A stretch of 64,000 nucleotides of DNA from Aedes albopictus (taxonomy: Eukaryota; Arthropoda; Insecta; Diptera; Culicidae), in NCBI RefSeq assembly GCF_035046485.1, contig NC_085138.1, forward strand, positions 41,699,464-41,763,463, in the 5' to 3' direction. Position 1 is the first letter of the stretch. The number at the start of each line of letters is the position of its first letter. Shown piece after piece: positions 1 through 10,971 of the stretch. A program made the translations under genes and the position numbers. Under the pieces are notes generated by a model. The model made no database searches. It was given only the letters and a program-made list of their open reading frames with translations, and was not told where the DNA came from.

Positions 1-735
1 CATGAAAACCCGTTTTTCATCCAGCTGGAAGCCAGGAGACAACTTATCAGCCGCTTCAGCATTTCTGAGCAAACTTTTTCGGGTTCTTTACCAACGCCAA
101 CGACCGCACCGCCGCACACTGAGCGTTGCTGTTGCTGATGTTCCAGCAGCAGAGAGGAAAATGTATACCGAATCCAGCACAGACCGCAGCCAAGTGGTAA
201 AAACAACTAACAACCGACCGTCCAACCAACCGGCTGGCTGGGGGTTGATCATCTGCCGAGTTCCGACGAGTATGCATGGCTGGAGTTGGAGATATGTATG
301 ATGGTTCTGTCCTTCCCCTCCCTCCAACCAATGCATCGTACACACATGTTTGGAATTGTTGTAAAATATGTGGAATAATATTTTTTCACCACTCCAGAGC
401 AAACATAAATTTCCATTAGCCCGTTCTCTTCGTTTTGCGAGCGTTTATTCATTTTGAAGTGACGAGCTGCAAACACAAAAGTATGTAGAACAAACAGTCG
501 GTGAGGCGAGGCAGGGTAGGGCAGGGATGGAACGTGGAGACCACAACCTCCATTGGTTTAGTGGCCGGCACTGACCCACTTATTCTATGTTGACATCAAG
601 GATAAAACAATGGGTAGACTTAACCATGTTTAGTAAACATTGTTAAATCTTTAAATACATCGCCTGAGCAAAGGAAAAAATAACAAAAAAATACATAATA
701 TCTACTTCATAACTGCTTTCAAAAAAAAAAATGGT
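1..735. other. Unassigned non-coding DNA
   Basis: No recognisable gene or mobile element is seen. Around 120-170 there is a short CTG/GCA-rich stretch, and an A-rich tract lies near 720-731. Short reading frames exist on both strands but overlap one another and show no known domain. It could be intronic or intergenic host DNA; the sequence does not decide this. Confidence 0.4.
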
Positions 736-749
736 TTAAGCCTGTCGCA

Positions 750-1361
750 GCAATTTCCAAAGAAGTTCCTCGAGCAATCTCCCTAAGAATTCCTGAAGAC
801 ATAAAAAACTCCCAGCGAAATTTCTCAAATATTTACATGATAAATCTCTGAAGGAATGCATGGAGAAATTCCTGGAAGAATCCCTGAAGGATCTGTTGGA
901 TGAATCTCTGATGCAATTCATAGATGAAACCCTGAAGGAACTCTTGGAGAAATTTGTTAAGGAATCTTCGCAGAAATTGCTGAACAAAAATTCTGGGAAA
1001 ACTAATATGTACTTCCTGAAGGAATTTAAGAAAAAAAAACCTAGAGGAATCTCTAAAGGATTTTCAAAAAGAATCCTTGAATTTACGGAACTTCAAGAAG
1101 AAAGTCTGAAAGAATTTCTGAATGGATTCCTGAATAAACTCCTGGAGGAATAACTTAGGAAATTCCTCAAGGAATCCCTGAAAAACTTCCTGAATAAATC
1201 CTTGATGGAATTTCTGAAGGCATCGCTGAAGAAATTTCAGGAGAAATCTCTAAAGAAATTATTAGAGGAATCTTTGAAGTATCTTTGAACGAGTTCCTGG
1301 AAAAATCCCTAAGGAAGTTTCTGGAGAAATCTCCGGTGAAGTAACTGGAGGAATCCTTGAA
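750..1361 (+). repeat. 12-bp minisatellite block 1, CTGGAG polarity
   Basis: The block is made of degenerate copies of a 12-mer with consensus GAATTCCTGGAG, read on the plus strand. Units vary at two to five positions and occasionally change length, so reading frames run through in pieces (for example 860-1153). The same unit recurs in about twenty blocks across the window. This is repeat DNA, not coding sequence. Confidence 0.85.
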
Positions 1362-2055
1362 GAAGTTTTCACAACTTCCTGAAAAACTCTTCTAGTTTAG
1401 GATTCTGGGGACATAAGAGCCTGGTCCACATGGTTTCGGAGTTATTCAGGATTGTCTTGGGGTGCCAAAATTGGCCACATACTTTGCACAACGTATACCT
1501 CAAGATCCCGATGAGGTAGAAATATAGTATTTTTGGCGAATTTGTTCAGCAGGTTAAGAACCAACTGGCAACGTCGACTTCAGCCACTAGGCGGTGCCAG
1601 TGTCAAAATTGTTCAAACCCCCATATCTAAAAAACCTGATAAGATAGAATGATGCTGTCTTCGGCAAAGTTCTTCGGCAAGCTAAAAACTGTCTGACAGT
1701 TGAGTCTTTGATTCGTGATTTATTCGCTAGGTAGCACCTTGTGTAAAATATTTAAACGCTGACGCTAGGTGACACCAGCAATCAAAACGTTCAAACCATT
1801 TTATCTTAAACATCTGAAAACGTCCAGCAATTTGTTCCGAAAGTTAAGAAAAAGTAAGACATATCTGGTGTCCTTGGTTTTGATATTGTTCGATAGGCTC
1901 CATCTTATATAAAAACATACTTGAACAAGAAGTATTCCGTTTTCAGCATAGTTGTTCAACAAGCTAAATGGTAATTGGCAGGATAGTATGCGATCGAGAA
2001 TGGTGGTTCCAGAGGCAATACTTCTACACCGTCTTTGACCCCATGCAGACAAATT
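1362..2055 (+). repeat. Left arm of foldback element 1
   Basis: The arm has loosely repeated sub-blocks of about 150-160 bp, each with a 'ctaggyggtgcca'-like box, a 'cttcggcaaagttcttc' box and a 'caagctaaa' box. The same boxes occur at 16740-17560, so the arm belongs to a wider repeat family. No protein domain is visible. Confidence 0.65.
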
Positions 2056-2059
2056 TTGT

Positions 2060-3255
2060 CTCCCAACAATATTGATTCTTTTGTTCCGTTTTTCTTCCGA
2101 GAATGTCTCCGAGAATATTCCAGGAATTCCTCCAAAAAATCACCGGGGAATTTCTCCTAGAATTCCTCAAGGACTTCCTCCAGGAATTTCTTCAGGAAAT
2201 ACTCCGGGAATTCCTCTAGGACATCCTCCTGAAATACCTCCGGAAAATCTTCCAGGAAATCTTCCAGGAATTCCTCCACGAATTTCTCTATGAATTCTTG
2301 TAAGACTCCCATCAGGAATTCATCCGCGAGTATTTTCGGAAATGCCTCTGGGTTTTTCCAGGATTTCCTCCGGAAATTTCACAGAGAAATTTCCCCAGGA
2401 ATTCCTCCATGCGTTCCTCCGGGAATTCCTCCATAAATTCATTTCTTCAGGAATTCCTCTGGGATTTTCTTCAGGAGTTCTTCCAAGATTTTTTCCAGGA
2501 TTTTTTTCGGAAATTTTCTTTTGGAATTTCCCCGGAACTTATCCAGGAATATCTACGGGAATGTCTTCGGGAAAACTTCCGGTTTTTCTTCCTCTAGGAA
2601 TTTCTCAAGGAATCTGTTCAGGAAGTAATCCGTGATTTTGTTTTCTCAGAAAACCCCCTGGGAATTTCTCCAGGAATTCCTCAGGGAAGTTCTCCAGGAA
2701 TTTCTCAGGGAATTTCTCCAGGAATTCCTCAGGGAATTTCTCCACGAGTTCCTCTGGGAATTCCTCCGTGGTTTCTCCAATAATTCCTCCAGGAATGTCT
2801 CCGGGATTTAATACGAGAATTTCTCCAGAAATTCCACTAGGAAATCCTTCCTAAACTTCTCCTGGAATTCCACAATTCATTTAGGACACTCTCTAGGATT
2901 TTTTCAGGAATTGCTCGAGTACTCCCAACAGAAATTCCTCCGGTGATTCCTCCTGGAATTCTTCCGAGAGTTTTCCAGCAAATTCTTCGGAAATGTTTCC
3001 AGGATTTTCTCCGGGAATTTCTCAGAGAATTACTCCAGGAATTATTCCTGGAATGTCTCCTAGAATTTCTCAAGGAATTACTCCGGGAATTTCTGCTAGA
3101 ATTTCTCCAGGAATTATTCAAGGAATTCCTTCGGGAATTCTACTAAAATTTCCCCGGGAATTTCTTTAGGAAAACCTCTGGGAATTTCTCCCAGAATTCC
3201 TCTATGACCTCCTCCAGGAATTCCTGAGGAAATTTCTCTAGGAGTTCCTCTGGGA
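2060..3255 (-). repeat. 12-bp minisatellite block 2, reversed polarity
   Basis: Same 12-mer as block 1, but here the plus strand reads CTCCAGGAATTC, meaning the repeat is inverted. Several plus-strand frames remain open across it and encode PGIP-, SRNS- and LQEF-type four-residue repeats, as expected from the stop-free unit. Confidence 0.85.
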
Positions 3256-4065
3256 ATTTCTCCAGCAAGAAGAATTCCTGTAAGAATTCCTGGAGGATTT
3301 CCGGACAATTTCCCGCAGAAATTCCCGGAGGAATTCCCGGAGATATTCTTTAAGGAACTCCTGGAAAATTCTCGGAGAAATTCCTGTAAAATTTCTAGGA
3401 GGAATTCCTGAAGACAATCCTGGAGAAATTCATGGAACAATTCCCGGAGGAACTCATGAAGGAATAAATGGGGAAAGTCTCAGTGAATTTTCCGGAGGAA
3501 ATCCTGGAAAAAATCCGGAAAAATTCCTGGACAAACTCCCAGAAGAATTCCCGGAAAAAATACCGAAGAAATTCCTGGAGAAATCTCCAGAGGAATTCCT
3601 GATGAGTCGTAGTAGAAATCCTGGAGAAATTCCCGGAAACATTCCCGTAGGAATTCCTAGAAAAGTTTCCGGAGAAATTAATGTATAAATTCCTGGTGCA
3701 ATTCCTGGAAGAATCCCTGAAGGAGTTCCTGGAGGAAACTCCGGAAGAATTCTTGGAGGATTTTATGAAGGATTTTCTGAAGGATTTCCTGGAGGATTTC
3801 CCGGAGATTTTCGTGAAGAAATTCCTGGAGGAAGTCCTTGAGGAATTTCCAGAGGAGTTCGTGGAGGAATTCCCGGAGGAACTCATGGAGGAATTCCTGG
3901 GGAAATTCTCAGTGAAATTTCCGGAGGAAATCGTGGAGAAACTCCCGAAGGTATTCCTGGAAAATTTTCCAGAAGAATTTCTTGAGAAATTATCGAAGGA
4001 ATTCCTAGAGGAATCCCCGGAGAAATTCCTGGTGCGAGACATTCCCGGAAGGAAAACGGAGCAAA
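3256..4065 (+). repeat. 12-bp minisatellite block 3, forward polarity
   Basis: Consecutive 12-mers are especially regular at 3838-4030, where about sixteen units can be laid out without indels. Frames of 146 codons (plus) and 215 codons (minus) are open here only because the unit has no stop codon in any frame. The codon content is a direct image of the repeat, so I do not call a protein. Confidence 0.88.
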
Positions 4066-4067
4066 AA

Positions 4068-4600
4068 TGTTTGATCCTGGCGCCACCTAGCGGACGATTC
4101 TCGAACCAAAGACACCATTAACAAATAGTTCTTAGCCTGCTGAACAACTTTGCTGAAAACGGCATGCTCATAAGGGTATCGAGATATACGTGTTTGAATT
4201 TTTCAGACACAAGGCGCCACCTTGTGGATAAATCCCAAACCAAAGACTTCGTTATCAGATAGTTCTGAGCTTGCTGTAGAACTTTGCCGAAGACAGCATC
4301 ATTCTATCTTATCAGGTTTCAAGGATATGGGAGTTTCAACATTATTTACACTGGCGCCGCTTAGCGACTGAATCGCGAACCAAAGTCGCCGTTGCCAGTT
4401 AGTTCGTAACCCGCTAAACAGATTCGCGGAAGATACTATACTTCTACCTCATCGGGATCTTGAGGTATACGTTGTGCAAAGTATGTGGCCAATTTTGATA
4501 CCCCAAGACAATCCGGAATAACTCCGGAACCATGTGGACCAGGCACTTATGTCCCCGGAATCCTAAACTAGAAGAGTTTTTCGGGAAGTTGTGAAAATTT
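4068..4600 (-). repeat. Right arm of foldback element 1
   Basis: Reverse-complement counterpart of 1362-1770 and beyond. It contains three boxes of the 'gcgccacctagcg' type (4080, 4211, 4352), each followed by a 'cgaaccaaag' box. About 180 bp of unassigned sequence (4601-4780) follows before the minisatellite resumes. Confidence 0.65.
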
Positions 4601-4779
4601 CATCAAAATCCATCGAGAAACAAAAAAAATATGACTATGTTTGTGCTATTCCGCAAGTATATTGGCTGGGTGAAGATTAAATGAAATTTCTGTTGCACTT
4701 TTTAGATGAATTCTTTCATTTTCCTCCCCACTGTTTGGGAAATTAAGCCAATACGTCCAATGAGCTGAACTTTTGTGAA

Positions 4780-6480
4780 TCCCCCAAGAAATTCAGGAGA
4801 AAAATCCCTCAAGGAACTCCAGGCGAAGTACCCAAGAAAATACGTTTACGAATTCCAAAAGAAATTCCTGAGGTAATTCCTGATAAAATCCGTCAAGAAG
4901 TTTCTGGAGGAGTTCTTAAAGGAAAAATCCAATGAAATCTCAAAGAGTTTCAGGAAAAATCCCTGAGAAAAAAATCCCACAGGAATTCAAAGAGAAACCC
5001 GTAGATTCCTTGTTACAATTTCTGGATTAACCCTAAAAGGGATACCTGGGGTCCATTGGACCCCAGGCGCTTTTCAGTGCTCGTCTTTGATGGAACACAC
5101 TCAGTGAGGTGACGAATCTGAGGCCATGAAGGTATTCCTTTTAGGGTTAATAACTGAAGGAGGTCATAGAGGATTCCCTGAAAAATATGAAGAAATTCAT
5201 CAAGGAATTCCAGCATAAATTCCGCAACAAATTCTAGGAGAAATGCTTGGAGGAATTCTTGGAGGAATCCTGGAAGAGTTGGAGGAATCCTTGAAGGAGT
5301 TCCCGGAGCAAAAACTGAAGAAATTCCTGGATTTTTTTTCAGCAATTATAGGAGAAATTTCTCTAAAAAATTCAGGAGAAATCTCTTAAAGAATTCCAAA
5401 CCAAAATCCCTGGAGAAATTTCCGTAGCACTTCTTGTATGAATCCGTAAAGAAACTCCTGGAGAAATTTTCGATGAGGAATCGCTCGAAAAAAAATCCAG
5501 AGAAAATGCCTCAAGGAACCCAAGCAAATTCGTCCAAGAATTCCAAGAAAAAATCCAGAAGTAATTCCCGGAAACATCCTTCAAAAAGTTCTTGGAGGAG
5601 CTCCTGAACGAGTTTCTGAAGGAACCGTTAGAAACCAAATCACTCAAAGAATTTCAGGGAAATACCTGAAGAAATTCCTCGAGAAATTAAAAAGGAATTC
5701 CTGCAAAAAAATCTGAATGAATAACTGAAGTAGTTCCTTGGGGAATCCCTCTAGGAATTACAGAAAAAGTTCTATAATAAATTCAAGGAATACCCTGAAG
5801 AGTTACTAGAGAAATCCCTGGAGAAGTTTTTGAAGAAATCTACGAAGGAATTTCTGGAGGAACCATCGAAAGAGTTCCCGAAGAAATACATCAATGAGTT
5901 CCTGAAGAATTCCCCGAAGGAGTTGCGGGAGAAATCTCTGAAGGGATTCGAGAAGAAATTTTTGAAGGTGTTCGTGGTGACATCCTTGAACGAGTTCCTG
6001 AAGAAATATATCCAGCAAATTCAGGAGAGATTCCTCAAAGGTTTCCAGAAAAAAAAAATGAAGAAACTCATGGATGAATTCAAGAAGGAGTTCGAAGAGG
6101 AATTCCAGGAAAACCACTGGAGATATCACTGAAGCAGCTCCTGGAGGAATCCCTGAAGGAGAATATGAGAAAATCCTTCAAGGTATTTTAGAAAAAAATC
6201 CCACAAAACAATTTCTTCTAGAATTTTCATAGAGAAATCTCTGAAGAATTCTTGAAGGCTCCAAAGGTGTTTCTGGAGATATCCCTGAATGAATTTGAGA
6301 AGAAATACCTGAAGGAGTTCATGGAGAAATCATTGAAGAAGTTTCTGTAGGAATTGCTGAATGACATCCAGGAGAAACCTCTGACAGAGCTTTTAGTTCC
6401 AGGAAGATGTAAAGCATGAAGGGATCTCTGAAGGAACTACTAGAGAAATCCTTGATTTAACTTCAGTAAAACCTCCTGAC
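4780..6480 (+). repeat. 12-bp minisatellite block 4
   Basis: Forward-polarity minisatellite, more diverged at the ends and regular around 5820-6130. It is interrupted at 5031-5146 by a TTAA-flanked MITE. The open frames within it, such as 5830-6132, are satellite translations rich in Lys, Glu, Phe and Leu and are not considered genes. Confidence 0.82.
5027..5150. mobile_element. piggyBac-like MITE (116 bp) with TTAA duplications
   Basis: TTAA at 5027-5030 and 5147-5150 flanks an element starting CCCTAAAAGGGATACC and ending GGTATTCCTTTTAGGG, an 18-bp terminal inverted repeat with one mismatch. TTAA targets and CCC termini are the hallmark of piggyBac-superfamily elements. There is no coding capacity. 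The interior holds a near-perfect palindrome, CTGGGGTCCATTGGACCCC, at 5048. Confidence 0.85.
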
Positions 6481-6573
6481 GGAACTTTTCTACTTGAAAA
6501 AAAAACCATAGAAGATTGGCAGATTGCAAAGACTAGTCGATCACTTTTTATGTTTTACTTGTTAAACTAAGAC

Positions 6574-6799
6574 TTGTTTTCGTTTTGGTATCCAGATTCT
6601 GTGATGATAGCTTCAAACCTAAGAGTTTCAGAGGCGTTATTCAAACGTTACGTAGGCAATTTCGAGGGTTTCCGAGGGTCTCCGGTGGTTTACATGGGGT
6701 CCGAGGGGGTTTTAGGGGGATTTCGAAGGCATTTCAGACAGCTACAGGTGGTTTTTGGCGAGTTTCAGAGGCGTTACTCAGGTGTTACGTAGGAGTTTT
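6574..6799 (+). repeat. GCGTTACG-type tandem-repeat fragment
   Basis: The phrase order here ('aggcgttactcaggtgttacgtaggag', 'acatggggtccgaggggg', 'ggggatttcgaaggcatttcag') matches, in reverse complement, the ~136-bp repeat units at 12410-13500. It continues after the SINE at 7081-7190. It is therefore a second, smaller locus of that satellite family in opposite orientation. The preceding 6481-6573 is unassigned. Confidence 0.7.
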
Positions 6800-7067
6800 G
6801 GGGGGTCTCCAGTTAGCCTAGTGGTTAAGTCTATGGATTGCCAATCCGGAGACAGCGGGCTCGATTCCCGTTCCGGTCGGGAAAATTTTCTCGACTCCCT
6901 GGACATAGTGTATCATTGCACTTGCCTCACAATATACAAATTCATGCTATGGCAGGCAAAGAAAGCCCTTCAATTAATAACTGTGGAAGTACTCAAAGAA
7001 CACTAAGTTGAAGCGAGGCAGGCCAAGTCCCAGTGGGGACGTAGAGCCATAAAGAAGAAGAAGAAGA
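6800..7067 (+). mobile_element. tRNA-derived SINE, Feilai-like
   Basis: The 5' part resembles a tRNA: A-box-like TTAGCCTAGTGGTTAAG near 6813, an anticodon loop reading TTGCCAA (Gly GCC type) and the B box GGCTCGATTCCC near 6860. The tail ends in (AAG)n. A 13-bp target duplication, ACGTAGGAGTTTT, lies at 6787-6799 and 7068-7080. Feilai is the known tRNA-related SINE family of Aedes with this architecture; the family name is inferred from memory of its 3' region. The insertion splits the GCGTTACG-type repeat. Confidence 0.85.
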
Positions 7068-7080
7068 ACGTAGGAGTTTT

Positions 7081-7190
7081 AGGCGGGTTCAGAGGGTTTT
7101 AGGTGCGTTACTTGGTGTCCAAGGGGGATTTCAGGGCGTTTTAGGAATCTTCAGAGGATTTTTTACGGGTTTCATATGCCCGCACGGGTG
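7081..7190 (+). repeat. GCGTTACG-type tandem-repeat fragment, distal part
   Basis: Continuation of the repeat interrupted by the SINE, with 'ggtgcgttacttggtgtcc' and 'ttcagggcgttttagg' phrases matching the 12410-13500 array. The next 550 bp (7191-7740) show nothing recognisable. Confidence 0.6.
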
Positions 7191-7740
7191 CTCAGGACTG
7201 ACAGAAAGTAGGTATGGCTGATTCAACATTAACGCCTTATATTTTAAAGCTTTAACGTTAACTTTTTGGTTAACAGTGCCCACCATTGACAAGAAGAAAC
7301 TTCTGTGAACCGCAAATCAGCACACATCTCATTGTTGTTAACGCTTCATCAGTCTTACTGAGTTGATGGACACTGCACCGTTTCTCATGGTGGAATCTTG
7401 AGCGGTTACAACGTTTGCTTGCATAGAGTTGCACTGGTATCAAAAATGAATTCTAATGAACCTCAACTGTTCGATGAATGTTGTGCAACTTTGGCAAGCA
7501 CGCCTGAATTGCGACTCTTTACCTATTGAAAGCGGCTTATAATTTCTGGCAAAATTAGAAACTTTCGATTGATTTCCATTACATTGACGCCATTCAATGG
7601 ACTGCCCCCAGCACTCACCGGCATCAGCGTGATAGTTTTAAAATTCCTTTTCCAAGCCAACCACGTCCTAATTGACCACGTAAGCTGTTTCCCTGCAATT
7701 AATTGTTGCAAAACTGCAAACCAAAGAGCATCATGTACTG

Positions 7741-8244
7741 TATAGGGTAATTGTTCCCATCGTTGCGGTAGTACCTATTGTTGCGGTAATGGCAATTGAG
7801 CACTTTTTCGACTAAAATGTTACCAAAAGGTATTTTTAATAGATGTATGGTGCTTAAATTATGAGATTGCACCATTTGTTTGCTTAAGATTTGCCCGAAA
7901 ACCTATTTTAAAAAAATATTTTCATAAATGTGTTTGCTGCTGTGTTCCTATTGTTGCGGTAGTGTTCCTAATGTTGCGGTATCCCATATGATTTCAATGG
8001 GATACCGCAACAATAGGAACAAAATACCGCAACATTAGGAACACAATGATCTTTTAGATAAAAACGAATAAAATGCTCATAACAACATCAAAGTGGCAAT
8101 ATTTCGTTATTTTCCCGTAGATTAAGGATGGATTTTATTATTTTCAATTCAATCCATGTAAAAAGTTTGCTTGGGGCGATACAATTGTGGTTTAAACATG
8201 AACCCAGCGCTTAACTCCTCCATGATCGGATCAATTACCCTATA
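7741..8244. mobile_element. TA-flanked MITE with internal 'TTGCGGTA' repeats
   Basis: The ends read TATAGGGTAATTG (7741) and CAATTACCCTATA (8232-8244), a 13-bp perfect inverted repeat including TA, which suggests a Tc1/mariner-type MITE. A unit close to GTTCCTATTGTTGCGGTA is repeated near the left end and again inside, where it forms a hairpin with arms of about 48 bp (7945-8045). There is no coding capacity. Confidence 0.8.
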
Positions 8245-8889
8245 CTTTGTTGATGTTATAGATGTACACTACTGGTACAGCTCCTTCGGGGGCAGCAGCA
8301 GCAGCACTTTTTCCCACACCTGACCTGACAGCACACAGGCGAACGGTGAACGTGTGCAAAATAAATAGGGTTCCAAAGTTCAACTGTCGGAGCACGAAAA
8401 TCCTTTTAAAAGTTGTCCTTGCTTGCTCAACCAACCGTGCTCGATGGAGGCAACTGTGTAGAGAATCACACTGTTCGTCGTCGCCGTAGTCGGCGGCACT
8501 GAATGAGCTGTGGTCGAATTAAATATTAACTCCACAATACCTTTTCTTCGGTTATTGGGAATGCATTTGGTTGAAAGTTTTGTGCTCGCGCGCGCTCACC
8601 GCCACACCGAAAATGCGGATCGCGTCGGTCCAGCGTAGTCCTCTAATTAGAGAAGAAATGTGCTGAGTGTAAAATGTACGTTGAGGGATTTTGGTGGTAG
8701 AGGTGGAGCTGAGTTTTGTGTAAAGAAAAATTGGATACAACGAGATGTTAAAAGGTTAATACCGAATGGGGAAGGTTTAAATTACTGGTTCGTGAGAAGC
8801 ATGCTGATTCTTTGCTAGCATGGACTAGATATGTACGTTTTTGTGTTAACTTAGTGAGTTCTCACTTTTTTGGATGCCAAAATTAAAGC
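8245..8889. other. Unassigned non-coding DNA with GCA tract
   Basis: A short (GCA)n-like run lies at 8294-8310, and a GCGCGC stretch lies near 8588. Overlapping frames on both strands share no known domain. Nothing else is recognised. Confidence 0.35.
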
Positions 8890-8895
8890 TTAAGC

Positions 8896-9225
8896 CGGGG
8901 CCCGTGGCGCAGTGGTCACACGGTCACTTTGAAAGTATATGGTCATGGGATCAGCTGCTCTTCCCCCTAAAGAACGGCTGGCACCCTCTTCTGAGCTAAT
9001 TGCTCTAACGGACCCGGATATCGGCGAACGGCGTAATAATGGATCTTCAATCGAACTGGAAAAGGAACAAGAGCCACACAACAACATTATCGTGCTCATC
9101 CTTCTGTCATGGACAAAGTAGAAAATGAAAGCAACACATAGGCAAAACCAGTTCAATATAGTAGAATTAGAATAGAATACATTTAGGCGCTGTAGAAAGT
9201 GTAACTCAAGGTTACTGATAGACGA
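8896..9225 (+). mobile_element. Probable tRNA-derived SINE-like element
   Basis: GGGCCCGTGGCGCAGTGGTC at 8899 resembles a tRNA 5' half with an A box, and GGTCATGGGATC downstream is a poor B-box candidate. The remainder is a tRNA-unrelated body of about 250 bp. I could not find a clean target duplication, so the limits are approximate. It could also be a tRNA pseudogene in unrelated DNA. Confidence 0.45.
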
Positions 9226-10970
9226 AAATTCTCGCGAAAGCCAAATAATTTATTTCAGTGTGTATCGTCCCAAATGTTCATCATAAAAACAACAACTCGT
9301 TCATCTGCTCACAAAGGCGTGAATGAACTCATCCCGCGTGAGCGAGATGCCCGCCAACCAACTGGAATGAAAATTGAGAGTGCGCTCTCGAACTATTTTC
9401 CATTCAACTGCAAAGGATCACCTGCTCGAAAATATCGTGTTGATTCTCAGCTTTCATTCCGATTCCCACTCACGGCGAAAATATCGTCGATTATGGAATC
9501 GGCAGGAACATAAAGAAAGTTTCATCAGAAGCCCGTTTGTGTGCATTAGGGATCGGGGTTATTCAGAAATAAAGTTGTAAAGTTGTTTGGTAGATCGAGG
9601 GCTGACCCGTAAGGGTTCGTTGAAATATTACATAATGGGGAGGAAAGAGGTCTAGCATTGCGTTATGTTTCATGCAAAATTTTGAAAATTTACTGATACA
9701 AAAGTTGTTTCGTGAGAAGAGGGAGGGGCACTAAAATTGTCAAATAATGCTTTCCTTTCGATTGATTAGCAAATATGCCACCAACTAGCTCTCAAGTGCA
9801 TGAAGATTTTAAATCTCGGAATTGATTAATTGATAAATATTGGTTGGGCGAATGGTGTCTCGGTAAAGTTATAAAAAATCTCAAGGATTTACTTGATTCA
9901 TAAATGTAACGATTCCGATGAGCGCGGCAGTAGAGCAAACAACTTTGTCCAATACATTATCTCTCTATCTAAATTATTAGGATCATGATATGTGATGCAT
10001 GAAATTTTAGTATATTTGTACAACTTTTGATTCCTCCCTTCTCCCTCATAGCGCATGTTTTTTTTAATTATGTAATATACGGTCCGACCCATAGTTGTAG
10101 GGGAGTCTATGCTGCCTAAAATACTATGGCAGCATCTATTTATTACGAAACGATAAAATCGGCATTTTAAGTCTCCCTAACAACCGCCCCCCCCCCCCCT
10201 CCCCTCCGTAACGTTTTTTTTTTGTATATTTTTTTTGAATGGGCCGTAACGCTCGGCCGTACTTCCCCCTCTCCTAGAGTGTTACGTAATTTGTGGACGG
10301 CACCTTTGTACATCTTTTCTAGATACTCCCTTATGCTCTTTACTAGTGTATTTTGTATTACACAATTTACGAGAACAGCCAGTTCTTGCTCGATGGAATG
10401 ACCTTGCCAATAGCACACACCCTTCGGTTCATCAGCTAGGTTTATAAAATACCGTTAGAGTTGCTGCCAATCTCATTTTATTGTAGTGCAATATGGGTGT
10501 TATACATATGTAAATGCATCAAGGTATAAAAATGTGTATCTTTGGTGAGCATTGTTTATAAACACGGTATCAATACCGCGCTGCTTTTCCTTTGAATCGG
10601 CACTCGTGGTGATAAATTATCATCAATCGCGGTGAGAAATATCACCCGCGATAAAAACTCCTCGAGTTTTCGCTTCCTTCGAATCGTTTATTTTCGAGCA
10701 GCTGTGCGAGAGTTGTGATCGATGAATGAACACCACTTCCAGAGCATGAGTATCTTTGTTTACAAGCGCCACTGCAACCAGCGAGAGTTTTCCTCAGCTA
10801 GAGAGTGACAGCTGAGTTCATTGCATTAGCGATCAAAAGATACACGGTGAGCTTGGGAATGCCTATCGGCTAAAAAATCGTGGCGAGTGCTGCACGATAC
10901 GATAATTGGTAACCTTGGACTGTAGCTATCAATTGTAACCGCTCACATAGTTCTCAAGTTGACGATACTT
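9226..10970. other. Unassigned DNA, possible diverged MITE at 9600-10090
   Basis: No protein domain is seen. 'GCTGACCCGTAAGGGTTCG' at 9601 and 'TACGGTCCGACCC' at 10078, with 'ATTACATAAT' against 'TTATGTAATAT' just inside, form a loose inverted pair suggesting an old MITE. A C-rich homopolymer lies at about 10186-10206, followed by T tracts. The stretch 10590-10960 has several short palindromes but nothing I can name. Confidence 0.35.
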
Positions 10971-10971
10971 A

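Larger units (their letters stand above)
1362..4600. mobile_element. Giant foldback element with minisatellite interior
   Basis: Sequence from about 1362 to at least 1770 is found again in reverse complement between about 4598 and 4180. Shared landmarks are TCTTCTAGTTTAGGATTC at 1388 against its complement near 4560, the run around AACGTATACCTCAAGATCCC at 1490, and AGATAGAATGATGCTGTCTT at 1643 against 4290. The arms are diverged (roughly 75-85 percent by eye). Between the arms the 12-bp minisatellite itself changes polarity near 3255, so the whole 3.2 kb is approximately palindromic. No transposase is seen. The class is uncertain: it could be a foldback-type DNA transposon or a rearranged repeat. 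Confidence 0.7.

Noticed and set aside
3395..4121. Long open frames (146 codons plus, 215 codons minus) resembling coiled-coil or Ser/Asn-rich proteins
   Set aside because: They are direct translations of the 12-bp stop-free minisatellite on both strands, with no domain or composition independent of the repeat.
6810..6890. Possible functional tRNA-Gly gene
   Set aside because: It is the head of a SINE with a tail and a 13-bp target duplication, so a SINE explains it better.
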